Source of the DNA: Streptomyces viridochromogenes | GTDB lineage: Bacteria > Actinomycetota > Actinomycetes > Streptomycetales > Streptomycetaceae | Assembly (NCBI RefSeq): GCF_001270495.1 | Contig: NZ_LGUR01000003.1 | Span: forward strand, 1 to 64,000 | Length of the DNA stretch: 64,000 nt | Direction: 5' to 3' | Shown: positions 56,128-64,000 of the stretch, in pieces | Layout of the letters: each line of letters starts with the position of its first letter | How positions within the stretch are numbered: the stretch's first letter is position 1 | The notes under the pieces: model-generated | Seen by the model: the letters and a program-made list of their open reading frames with translations, nothing else | What the model was told of the DNA's origin: nothing | Database searches by the model: none | Translations under genes and position numbers: made by a program

Positions 56128-59100
56128 GTGTCGGACGCGAACATAGTCGGCCGGATCGCGGTCAAGGTCATGCCGGATACTTCCGAGTTCAAGGAAGACC
56201 TTAAGAAGAAGCTCGAAAAGATCGAAAACGATCTCGCGCTTACGATCCGCACGAAGGCCGACGCGTCCGGCGCCCGCGCGGACGTTCTCGAAATTGTCCG
56301 CGCGATCAACGCGGACAACAAGAAGACCGATTCCCGCAAGATTCGCTTCTACACGAAGCTCGATTTGACCGGCATGGCCACCGAGGTCAAGAAGGCCGCG
56401 CAGGCATACCAGCAGCGGGCGAACAGCCACAAGATCGTGTTCAACGCGAGTGGCCGGCAACTGGTACAGGCTGCCCGCCAGGCCGGTCAGGATGCACAGT
56501 CTGAGCTAGGGGACCTGCACGTCGGCGTGAACCTCGACTCGCAGGGCTCCGTCATGGCGGCCGTTGCCAAGGTGCGTGCCGCGATCGAGGCCCTCGGCGA
56601 GACCGATGTCGAGATCGGCATCAACACCGACGACCTGAACGCGGCCGTCGACATGTTCGAGGAGCGCCTCGACGAGATCCGGAGCATCACGCTTCGGGTC
56701 GACAAGGACTCGCAGTCCTCCATTCAGGCGGCTATCAATCAGATCGACCGCGAGCTTTCCGACCTTCGCGCCGTCGACATCAAGGTCAGGCTCGATCAGG
56801 AATCCCTCGAAGCCGAGCGCAAGAAGCTGGAACAGCTTCTCCGCCTGGAGCTGAAGTTCGACCCGCGTTCCTCGAACTCCGTAAAGACCGCTATCGCGCG
56901 GATCGACGCGGAACTCGCGAAGTTCAAGGAGATCGATCTCTCGGTCAAGATGGACGAGAAGTCTCTCCAGAAGGCGCGGGCCCGCCTTGAGAAGCACCTG
57001 ACCCTTGACCTTCAGGTCGACAAGAAGTCGATGTCCTCAGTCGAGGGCGCGCTGAAGCAGATCGAAGACCAGCTCGCCGAAATGGGCCGGGAAGAGATCA
57101 AGGTCAAGATGGACAAGCGGTCTCTCCTGACCGCCCAAGCCGACTTGAAGGCCATTCTCAACGCCGAGATCACGGCGAAGGTCACCGCGGATCGCGAAGC
57201 CGCGCAGAACGCGCGCGAGGAGATTCAGGCTCAGATGGACTCGATCAGGGTCCGGCCGAAGCTCGACAAGCAGATGGTCGCGCAGACGAAGCGGCAACTC
57301 GAAGCCTCCTTCGAGCAGATGCGGGAGCTGAAGGCGAAGATCACGCCCGAGCTGGACGCGATCGAGAAGCGCAAGGTTGAGCGGGACGTCGAAGACCTTC
57401 AGGAGAAGATCGACGGCCTCAAGGCGAAGATCGAGCCCGAGGTCTCCCGCGCGGGCATCCTCGCGACGATCGCGCACATGGCGACCCTCTCGCGGGACCG
57501 GATCGTCGAGTTGGTCCCGCGCGTGAAGCTCTCGGCCGCCGCGTCGGCTACGGCCATGCTGCAAGCCCTGTCGGGCTCCCGGGTCCTGGGCGACATGTTC
57601 GAACGCCTCGGCAACTCAATCAAGAACCTCGACCGGTCGGCGCCGATCATCGGCACCCTGGCGACCGCGGTAGCGGGCCTGTCGGGGTGGGGCATCAGCG
57701 CTGCCTCGAACCTCTTCACGCTGTCCGCCTCGCTGGCGCAGATCGGGGCAACTTCCCTCGCCCTGCCGGGAATTCTCGGCGGAATGGCAATCGGCCTTGG
57801 CGTTACGGTTGCCGCCTTCAAGGACTTCAACAAGGTTCTGCCCGAAGTAAAGGGCAAGTTCTCCGAACTTCAGAATCTGATCAGCGAAAACTTCTGGGCC
57901 AAGGCCAAGGCGCCGATCCGGGAGCTGATCGACACCCTCATACCCGAGCTTGAAGCCGGGTTCGGAAAGACCTCTACGCAACTCGGCCAGTTCTTCGGCG
58001 GATTCGCCACCGCGATTCAGTCCACTGTCACCCCTGCATTGGGCGGCATGTTCGACGACCTCTCGAAGTCGATCGACATCGCCACAGGTGGCACTGCCAC
58101 CTGGGCGAACATGATCAAGATTCTGGGAGAGGTCGGCGCGGGCTATCTCCCCCAGCTCGCGCAGTGGTTCGTCAACGTCTCTGAGAAGGCGAACGCCTGG
58201 CTCAACAAGAAGGGCGAGTCGGGTCTTCGCGAGGAGATCGACCAGGGTATCCAGGCCCTGAAGGATCTCGGCGGGATCTTGTACGAGGTGGGCGGCATCT
58301 TCGCCGGCATCTCCCGCGCAGCCAATGAGGCTGGCGGCTCCACGCTCGGAATGGTCCGCCAGACCCTCGCCGGGGTCCATGAGGCCGTCGACAGCAGTGG
58401 CGTACAGGCCAAGCTCGTCGGCCTCTTCTCCGCAGCCCACGAGGCGATGTCGAACATGGCCTCGGCCGGCGGGGCTGAAGTGAAGGCGTTCTTCAGCGAG
58501 TTCGCCACACAGCTGACCGTGCTTCTGCCGCAGGTCGGCACGATCCTCGGCACCGCAGTGGGCGGCATCGCTGCCGCGCTGAACCAGCCCGAGGTGTTTG
58601 TCGGCCTCTACGCCCTCTTCGACGGCATTCAGGCCGCGGTGGAGGCCCTCGCCCCGGCGCTGGCTCCGCTCGGCCAGGCGCTCGGCGCGGCCCTCTCTCT
58701 GGTCGGCTCGTTCCTGACGATGCTCGGCCCGCTGGTCGCTGCCGTCCTGACGCCCCTCTCTGAGGCGTTCACGATGCTGGCCCCGGCGATCGAGCCCTTG
58801 ATCGGTCTCCTGGGCGAGGCCCTGGGCGGCGTCGTCGCCGCGCTGGCCCCGCTCATCATGACCGTGGTCGAGGCCGTCGTCCCTCTGGTCGACGCGCTCG
58901 TTGCGGGCCTCGCTCCCATCATCCCGATCATCGTCGAGACGCTGGCAGCAATGTCGGCCGCGCTTCAGCCGGTCATAGAGATCCTGTTGCAGATCCTCAC
59001 GGCCGCGATTCTGCCGCTGATCCCAGTGGTTCAGTCGCTCGCCGCCGAGTTCCTGCCGCTGATCGCGGAAGCGTTCGGCAGGGTCATGGAGGCCGTTCAG

Positions 59101-60903
59101 CCTCTCCTCGAAGGGCTGCTCGCGCTCGTCAATTTCCTGATGCCGATCCTGGCACCAGCGATCGAGTTCGTCGCGGGCCTGTTTCTCGACACGCTCGTCA
59201 TGGCGATCGACGGGGTGGCCAATGTCCTTACCGGACTTAAGGACATCTTCGTCGGCGTCTGGGACTACATCGTCGGCTACTTCACGACGATCGTCGGCAT
59301 CTTCGTCGGCCTGATAACGGGCGACTGGGGAATGGCCCTCGACGGTCTGAAGCAGATGTGGAGCGGCGTCAAGACGTTTCTCTCCGGCCTCTGGGACACC
59401 ATCAAGGGCCTGTTCCAAATCTTCCTGAGTGTCGGAATTCTCGGGGCCGGAAAGAAGCTCCTGACCGCGATCAAGAGCCTGTGGGATAACTCCTGGACCG
59501 CCGTGAAGACGGCCGCAGTCAACGCCTGGAATGCGACGAAGACCAACTTCGCCAATTTCATGACGGCCCTGAAGAACGCTCCGGGCGCGGCGTTGCAGGC
59601 GATCATCAAATTCTTCGGCGAAACCTGGGCGAAGATCAAGTCCGAGGCGGGTACCGCCTGGGAAGCGGTCAAGAAGATCTTCTCTGAGAAGGTCGCTGGC
59701 TGCGTGAAGTTCGTCAAGGATCTCCCGCAGAACATCAAGCAGATCTTCTCCGATGCGAAGTCCCTGCTTGTCGACGCCGGTAAGAAGATCATCACCGGCC
59801 TGATCGACGGTCTGAAGTCGATGTTCAGCTCGGTCAAGTCGACCTTGGGCGACCTGACGAGCAAGCTCACGGACTGGAAGGGCCCGGCGCCCAAGGACGC
59901 CAAGCTCCTCTACAACGCGGGTCAGCTCATCATCAAGGGTCTGATCAAGGGCCTTGAGTCGCAGTACGGCAGCGTCAAGAAGTCGCTCAACGAGCTGACG
60001 GCGAAGATCCCGAAGAACGCCTCGAAGGGCCTCAAGGACCGGATCAACAAGGATCGGACTCAGCTTCTCAAGCTGGCCGCTCAGTGGGAGGCCGGGGCCA
60101 AGAAGCTCGAAGCGGCGCGGGACAAGCTCGACAAGCTCCGCGAGCAGATGGCCGATTACGCGAAGCAGGTTGCGGACCGGGTCATCGACACGGGCGACGT
60201 GACGAAGGTCGATGACGCCACCTTCACCGGGATCTCGAACTCGCTGAAGAACGCGGTCGAGGAAGCCAAGCGGTTCGCGGCCGTGCTCAAGAAGCTCAAG
60301 TCGCTCGGGCTGAATCAGACGACGTTCGACCAGATCGCCATGGCCGGACCGGAAGCCGGACTCGCCGCAGCCGAGGCCATCGCCAACGCGGGCGCATCTG
60401 GCGTGTCCGAGATCAACGCTCTCCAATCGGAGCTGGAGAAGTACGCCACGAAGGCCGGGTCCACCGCCTCGCACTACATGTACGACGCGGGGATTCAGGC
60501 GGCCGAGGGCCTCGTCCGGGGCCTGGAAGCCCAGCAAGACGCGATCGAGAAGCAGATGCTCAAGATCGCGGACGCCATGGTCGACGCGATCAAGAAGGCG
60601 CTGGACATCCACAGCCCGAGCCGCCTCTTCCGCAAGCTCGGCAACTTCGTCGGCAAGGGCTTCGGCCTCGGCGTCATGGACGAGCGCGGGCGAGTCGAGC
60701 GGGCGACCAACGCCCTTGCTGAGAGCGCCACTTCGGGGGCGTCGCGCGAGGTCACAGCCGCTGTCTCTGGCGGCCTCTCGGTGGCTGGCTCGGGCCAGGC
60801 CGTGACAAAGGTTCTCAACTACTACGCAGGTTCCGGAAGCTCCCTCTCGTCCGAGGAGGAGCTGTTCGCGGCTGCCTCGCGGGCAAGGATGGTCGGCTGG
60901 TGA
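56128..60903 (+). CDS. Tape measure protein
   Basis: 1591 aa from GTG 56128, with GGAGG seven bases upstream; sequence before it belongs to another frame. The first 480 residues are repeated helical units separated by LDL or VKMDK strands (e.g. LRVDKDSQSSIQAAINQIDR, IKVKMDKRSLLTAQADLKAI). The centre (about 560-1150) is hydrophobic. Near the end come KKALDIHSPSRLFRKLG and GKGFGLGVMDE, the tape-measure C-terminal signature. It fixes tail length; at the roughly 1.5 A per residue known from other siphoviruses this suggests a tail near 240 nm. No peptidase or lytic domain is obvious. Confidence 0.95.
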   Translation: MSDANIVGRIAVKVMPDTSEFKEDLKKKLEKIENDLALTIRTKADASGARADVLEIVRAINADNKKTDSRKIRFYTKLDLTGMATEVKKAAQAYQQRANSHKIVFNASGRQLVQAARQAGQDAQSELGDLHVGVNLDSQGSVMAAVAKVRAAIEALGETDVEIGINTDDLNAAVDMFEERLDEIRSITLRVDKDSQSSIQAAINQIDRELSDLRAVDIKVRLDQESLEAERKKLEQLLRLELKFDPRSSNSVKTAIARIDAELAKFKEIDLSVKMDEKSLQKARARLEKHLTLDLQVDKKSMSSVEGALKQIEDQLAEMGREEIKVKMDKRSLLTAQADLKAILNAEITAKVTADREAAQNAREEIQAQMDSIRVRPKLDKQMVAQTKRQLEASFEQMRELKAKITPELDAIEKRKVERDVEDLQEKIDGLKAKIEPEVSRAGILATIAHMATLSRDRIVELVPRVKLSAAASATAMLQALSGSRVLGDMFERLGNSIKNLDRSAPIIGTLATAVAGLSGWGISAASNLFTLSASLAQIGATSLALPGILGGMAIGLGVTVAAFKDFNKVLPEVKGKFSELQNLISENFWAKAKAPIRELIDTLIPELEAGFGKTSTQLGQFFGGFATAIQSTVTPALGGMFDDLSKSIDIATGGTATWANMIKILGEVGAGYLPQLAQWFVNVSEKANAWLNKKGESGLREEIDQGIQALKDLGGILYEVGGIFAGISRAANEAGGSTLGMVRQTLAGVHEAVDSSGVQAKLVGLFSAAHEAMSNMASAGGAEVKAFFSEFATQLTVLLPQVGTILGTAVGGIAAALNQPEVFVGLYALFDGIQAAVEALAPALAPLGQALGAALSLVGSFLTMLGPLVAAVLTPLSEAFTMLAPAIEPLIGLLGEALGGVVAALAPLIMTVVEAVVPLVDALVAGLAPIIPIIVETLAAMSAALQPVIEILLQILTAAILPLIPVVQSLAAEFLPLIAEAFGRVMEAVQPLLEGLLALVNFLMPILAPAIEFVAGLFLDTLVMAIDGVANVLTGLKDIFVGVWDYIVGYFTTIVGIFVGLITGDWGMALDGLKQMWSGVKTFLSGLWDTIKGLFQIFLSVGILGAGKKLLTAIKSLWDNSWTAVKTAAVNAWNATKTNFANFMTALKNAPGAALQAIIKFFGETWAKIKSEAGTAWEAVKKIFSEKVAGCVKFVKDLPQNIKQIFSDAKSLLVDAGKKIITGLIDGLKSMFSSVKSTLGDLTSKLTDWKGPAPKDAKLLYNAGQLIIKGLIKGLESQYGSVKKSLNELTAKIPKNASKGLKDRINKDRTQLLKLAAQWEAGAKKLEAARDKLDKLREQMADYAKQVADRVIDTGDVTKVDDATFTGISNSLKNAVEEAKRFAAVLKKLKSLGLNQTTFDQIAMAGPEAGLAAAEAIANAGASGVSEINALQSELEKYATKAGSTASHYMYDAGIQAAEGLVRGLEAQQDAIEKQMLKIADAMVDAIKKALDIHSPSRLFRKLGNFVGKGFGLGVMDERGRVERATNALAESATSGASREVTAAVSGGLSVAGSGQAVTKVLNYYAGSGSSLSSEEELFAAASRARMVGW

Positions 60904-61748
60904 AGCTGGAACTGAGTTCGTCCTCGGACAGGCTCAGCCTGGACGGGTTCGAAGCGGGGGGACTTGGGTTTCAGGCACTCGCCGGGGCAACCGGCCTGGG
61001 CCTGCCCCAGCTCTCCGTTCAGTGGCTCGAAGGTGCAGGGGACGGCGCCGCCTACCGTGGGCGGCGCGTCCTCCCCCGCGACATCGACATCCCCCTCGAC
61101 ATCGTGGGGCGGGACCGGGAGCACCTGTCCGAACTGGTGACCCGCCTCGCGCGGGTCCTCGCGGACGAGAGCGGCCTCACCCTGACGTACGTCGACAGCA
61201 AGGGGGCGCGCTGGTCCACGCCGGTTGCGTGGACCGGGGGCGGCGAGATGGACGCGGGCGCGGGCGCGCGTGACGTTCAGACCGTCATCACCCTGCGGGC
61301 GCCGAGCCCGTACTTCCTCGCCGAGTCCCCGCAGACGGTCGCGATCGGCGGGGCGACGGCAGGCGCGTTCCTGTCGTCCATGTCGTCCATGCCGCTCGCC
61401 TCGTCACAGGCGATGGGTTCCGTGCAGCTCTCGAACGAAGGCGACGTGAGCGCCTTCCCCGTGTGGGAGGTGACTGGGCCGGGCGACAACTTCAAGGCGG
61501 TCAGCCCCGCCGGCAAGACCCTGCACTGGCTGGGGACGCTCACGGCCGGACAGAAGCTGATCGTCGACATGGGGGCGGGCACGGTCAAGGACAGCACCGG
61601 AGCGAACCGGTACGCGTCCCTGGCTGCCGCCCCTCAGTTCTGGTCGGTCCTGCCCGGCGTCTCGACGGCGACGGCCTCGCTACTCAACACCACGTCCGCA
61701 TCAAAGATCGTGTGCTCGTGGCGGCCTCGTAAGTGGGTGGTGATCTAG
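60900..61748 (+). CDS. Distal tail protein (Dit-like)
   Basis: 282 aa, GTG within the tape measure stop (GTGA). It opens with LELSSSSDRLSLDGFEAGGL and a ring-forming strand pattern (RRVLPRDIDIPLDIVGRDRE, LSELVTRLARVLADESGLTL), then a galectin-like C-terminal domain (NEGDVSAFPVWEVTGPGDNF). This matches Dit proteins, which close the tail tube at the baseplate and hold the receptor-binding parts. Position right after the tape measure supports it. Confidence 0.88.
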   Translation: MKLELSSSSDRLSLDGFEAGGLGFQALAGATGLGLPQLSVQWLEGAGDGAAYRGRRVLPRDIDIPLDIVGRDREHLSELVTRLARVLADESGLTLTYVDSKGARWSTPVAWTGGGEMDAGAGARDVQTVITLRAPSPYFLAESPQTVAIGGATAGAFLSSMSSMPLASSQAMGSVQLSNEGDVSAFPVWEVTGPGDNFKAVSPAGKTLHWLGTLTAGQKLIVDMGAGTVKDSTGANRYASLAAAPQFWSVLPGVSTATASLLNTTSASKIVCSWRPRKWVVI

Positions 61749-64000
61749 TGCGGCAAGAGGATCTCCTCGTCGAGGTGCGCGACAAGACGCTGACCCGCGT
61801 CGGTGCCATCCCCGCGGATCTCCTGACGATGGACGCGGAGGACGTACACAACAACGTCGGCACATGGAAGTTGTCGCTGAACGCCGAGCATCCGCTCGCC
61901 GCCGTTCTGTCCACACCCGGCGCCGGCATCATCGTGACTGGCCCTACGGACGTTCTCTTCTCGGGGCCGGTGACGAAGACGGAGAACGCCGTCACCGCGA
62001 CGGACCCTCTCGGCACGCTGACCGTCGAAGGCGTTGACGACACGATCATCCTGGCGGACATGCTCGCCTGGCCCGAACCGGCGAACGGGGACGCTGCCAC
62101 ACAGAGTCGCGCCTACGACGACCGGACCGACACGGCCGAGTCGCTCATGCACTACTACGTCAACGCGAACTGCGGTCCGGGAGCCCCGGCCACCCGGCGC
62201 CGGGCCGGACTCACCATGGGCACGAACGGCGCGAGGGGCTCGATTCTCAGCAAGTCCGCCCGCTTCCAGCAGCTCGGCGAGCTGTGCAAGGAGCTGGCCG
62301 AGCCTGCGGGCCTCGGCTTCCGCATCGTCCAGCGGGGCTCGAACCTCGTCTTCGAGACGTACGCGGTCGCCGACCGCACGGCGGAAGCCCGCCTCGGCGT
62401 CGTGAACAACACCCTCGCGGGACAGCGGGTTTCAGTGTCAACACCGGCCAAGACCCGAGTAATCGTGGGCGGCGACGGAGACGGGTCGAACCGTCTGTTC
62501 GTCGGCGTCGACAGCGCAGACTCGATCGCGGCCGAGGCGGACTGGGGCCGCCGCATTGAGGAGTTCATCGACGAGCGATCTTCGACGGACACGGCCGAGC
62601 TGACGCAGAAGGGCACCGAAGCCCTGGCTGATGGCGGCATGACCATCAAGGCCGCGCAGGCCGTACCGATGGAGGACAGCGCGCTCGACTTCGGACGCGA
62701 CTGGTTCCTCGGCGACCGGGTGTCCGTGATCGTCGGGGGCGCGGAGATGGCGGCCGTGGTCACGGGCATGGTGCTCAAGGTCGACTCGGACGGCTACCGG
62801 CTCGGCGCCACCCTGGGCGACCCGGCCCCGCTCTCCAGCGAAGCGGCTGCCGCCTCCGCGCAGAAGGACTTGGAATCGCGAGTCTCTTCACTGGAGCGCA
62901 CAGCGGAGGCCACCCCTCCCGGCCCTCGACTGATCGACCCTGGCGGCATCACGCAGGCGACGCCGCCCACCGGTTATCCGGAGAACGAGGCCGTCGAGTT
63001 CTACCTGAGTGCCAGCGCCGCCACGTCGGGTGGCTGGGACTTCGGCGGCAAGTGGGGATACGTCACCACCCGCACATGGTCCGGAGGCGACGCCACGCAA
63101 ACGTGGCGCCGAGTGCACCAGAACACCACCGCCCACGAGATGTGGGTTCGAGGTGGAAACGCGAGCGGCTGGTCCCCCTGGCGGCAGGTCGGCTTCGACC
63201 ACCAGCTGACGGCCTCCGCCGTCACCCAGTCGACCGCGGTGGCCTCCTACCCGGAGGGGACCTCGACCCTCTACCTGACCGACACGGAGGCCACGTCCGG
63301 CGGCTGGGACTTCGGAGGCAAGTGGGGAATCCTCGTCACGCGGCGGCTACGCGGCGACGCCAGTCAGACGTGGCACCGCGTTTCCGGCGCCACCACACCC
63401 GAGACGTGGATGCGCGCGGGCAGCGGGGCGGGCTGGTCCCCCTGGCGTCAGACCGGTTTCGACCACCAGCTCGTTCCCGCGAACTACACGCAAAGCTCTC
63501 TGCCCAGCGCGTACCCGTACGGCGTCTCCACGCTGACGATGAACGAGACGGAAGCCGCTGCCGGCGGATGGGCCTTCGGTATCGGAGGCAAGTACGGCAC
63601 GCTCCGAACCGTCCACCCCGTCGGCAGTACCTACGCCCATCAGACGTGGCTACGGCTCAGCCCGACCACGGTCGAGGAGTGGACGCGCACGGGCAACGAC
63701 GCAGCGGGCTGGACCGCTTGGCGCACCTCGGCGCACAACGAGAAGGCTGCCAAGGGCGTCGTCGCCATGCAGGCACTCTCCACCACGTCGTACGTCGGCG
63801 ACACAGCCACCATGGTCTATACGCAGCAGTTCACGGCCGAGGCGGGCCGCTGCTACAAGGTCGTCCTTCGAGTCGCGGCCGTCGACACGGACGGCACAGG
63901 CGACAGCACCACCCTCCGCTACGCCAAGCAAGGCGCGTACACCACCGTCCGTTGGGCGGCCGGAACGACAGTCACCACCTCGAACACGCTCGTCGGCGAC
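61748..64000 (+). CDS. Gp37-like tail protein with pyocin-knob repeats (partial)
   Basis: 751 codons are in the window and the frame is open at its end. It starts GTG 61748, overlapping the Dit stop by one base (TAGTG). Residues 1-380 match siphovirus ReqiPepy6 Gp37-like baseplate proteins (EDLLVEVRDKTLTRVGAIPA; DWFLGDRVSVIVGGAEMAAV). After a linker come three units of about 85 residues with pyocin-knob features: two with SGGWDFGGKWG, one with GGWAFGIGGKYG, each followed by a W.R motif and GWSPWRQ or GWTAWR. Knob domains stabilise or connect host-binding fibres. It therefore likely joins baseplate and receptor binding. Confidence 0.88.
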   Translation, partial: MRQEDLLVEVRDKTLTRVGAIPADLLTMDAEDVHNNVGTWKLSLNAEHPLAAVLSTPGAGIIVTGPTDVLFSGPVTKTENAVTATDPLGTLTVEGVDDTIILADMLAWPEPANGDAATQSRAYDDRTDTAESLMHYYVNANCGPGAPATRRRAGLTMGTNGARGSILSKSARFQQLGELCKELAEPAGLGFRIVQRGSNLVFETYAVADRTAEARLGVVNNTLAGQRVSVSTPAKTRVIVGGDGDGSNRLFVGVDSADSIAAEADWGRRIEEFIDERSSTDTAELTQKGTEALADGGMTIKAAQAVPMEDSALDFGRDWFLGDRVSVIVGGAEMAAVVTGMVLKVDSDGYRLGATLGDPAPLSSEAAAASAQKDLESRVSSLERTAEATPPGPRLIDPGGITQATPPTGYPENEAVEFYLSASAATSGGWDFGGKWGYVTTRTWSGGDATQTWRRVHQNTTAHEMWVRGGNASGWSPWRQVGFDHQLTASAVTQSTAVASYPEGTSTLYLTDTEATSGGWDFGGKWGILVTRRLRGDASQTWHRVSGATTPETWMRAGSGAGWSPWRQTGFDHQLVPANYTQSSLPSAYPYGVSTLTMNETEAAAGGWAFGIGGKYGTLRTVHPVGSTYAHQTWLRLSPTTVEEWTRTGNDAAGWTAWRTSAHNEKAAKGVVAMQALSTTSYVGDTATMVYTQQFTAEAGRCYKVVLRVAAVDTDGTGDSTTLRYAKQGAYTTVRWAAGTTVTTSNTLVGD

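Larger units (their letters stand above)
30160..64000. mobile_element. Integrated siphovirus prophage, left part (right end outside window)
   Basis: From a tyrosine integrase at 30381 through a leftward early operon to a full siphovirus head and tail module, the gene order is that of a temperate actinophage. The left limit must lie between the end of the HNH gene (29964) and the integrase stop (30381). The exact attL cannot be set because the matching attR is beyond 64000. No tRNA gene is visible at this edge. Late structural genes look intact; the phage methyltransferase is frameshifted and one connector gene has a damaged start. Confidence 0.93.

Noticed and set aside
57616..60612. 998-codon open frame opposite the tape measure gene
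   Set aside because: It mirrors the G/C-biased tape measure codons; composition is Arg/Asp/Gly repeat-like with no family resemblance.

Overview
The window is high-GC actinobacterial DNA, most likely Streptomyces. The evidence is the strong G/C third-position bias, frequent GTG/TTG starts, a Streptomyces-type intergenic inverted repeat at 61-357, and typical Streptomyces families (SpoIIE/PAS/GAF phosphatase with HATPase partner, three-gene actinobacterial succinate dehydrogenase, GntR/UTRA regulator, S8 protease with P domain). It divides into host chromosome (1 to about 29.96 kb, the last 8 kb of it a defence island) and the left part of an integrated siphovirus prophage (about 30.15 kb to beyond the end of the window).

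Host part: a peptide-binding lipoprotein with a long Lys/Glu/Ser insert, a small conserved protein, sdhC-sdhA-sdhB, a membrane-anchored coiled-coil protein, a multidomain phosphatase and a separate anti-sigma-like kinase, a NUDIX hydrolase, a small SPOR-like protein, a GntR regulator, a DUF4190-type membrane protein, a secreted subtilase, a short-chain dehydrogenase beside a 22-codon remnant of a LysR regulator, and an SNF2-type helicase.

Defence island (21.6-30.0 kb): a complete type I restriction-modification operon (hsdM-hsdS-hsdR, all overlapping) followed at once by an ABC-type ATPase gene and an HNH nuclease gene that overlap by four bases. The ATPase/HNH pair has the layout of a Septu-like (PtuA/PtuB) antiphage system.

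Prophage: a tyrosine integrase and a small excisionase-like HTH protein lie at the left end. They are followed by a leftward operon of about 20 small genes, mostly unknown, with a dNMP kinase, zinc-ribbon proteins and a DUF2786 protein. Three families of noncoding signals run through this operon: an asymmetric 19-bp operator or stoperator-like motif (11 copies), a 72-nt structured RNA element with compensatory stem changes (2 copies, both in 5' leaders), and intergenic hairpins with a shared CTCCCTGT-like loop (6 copies). A regulatory region at 40.35-42.08 kb separates this operon from the rightward late genes: C5 methyltransferase (frameshifted), HNH endonuclease, small membrane protein, terminase small and large subunits, portal, MuF-like protein, scaffold, major capsid, head-tail connectors, major tail protein, tail chaperones with a programmed -1 frameshift, tape measure, distal tail protein and a Gp37-like/pyocin-knob tail protein cut by the window end. 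Three cargo genes interrupt the late operon: a leftward membrane protein, a PD-(D/E)XK/DUF2726-like protein and a leftward AlbA_2 (Schlafen-like) protein. No lysis or DNA replication genes are in the window; they presumably lie further right.
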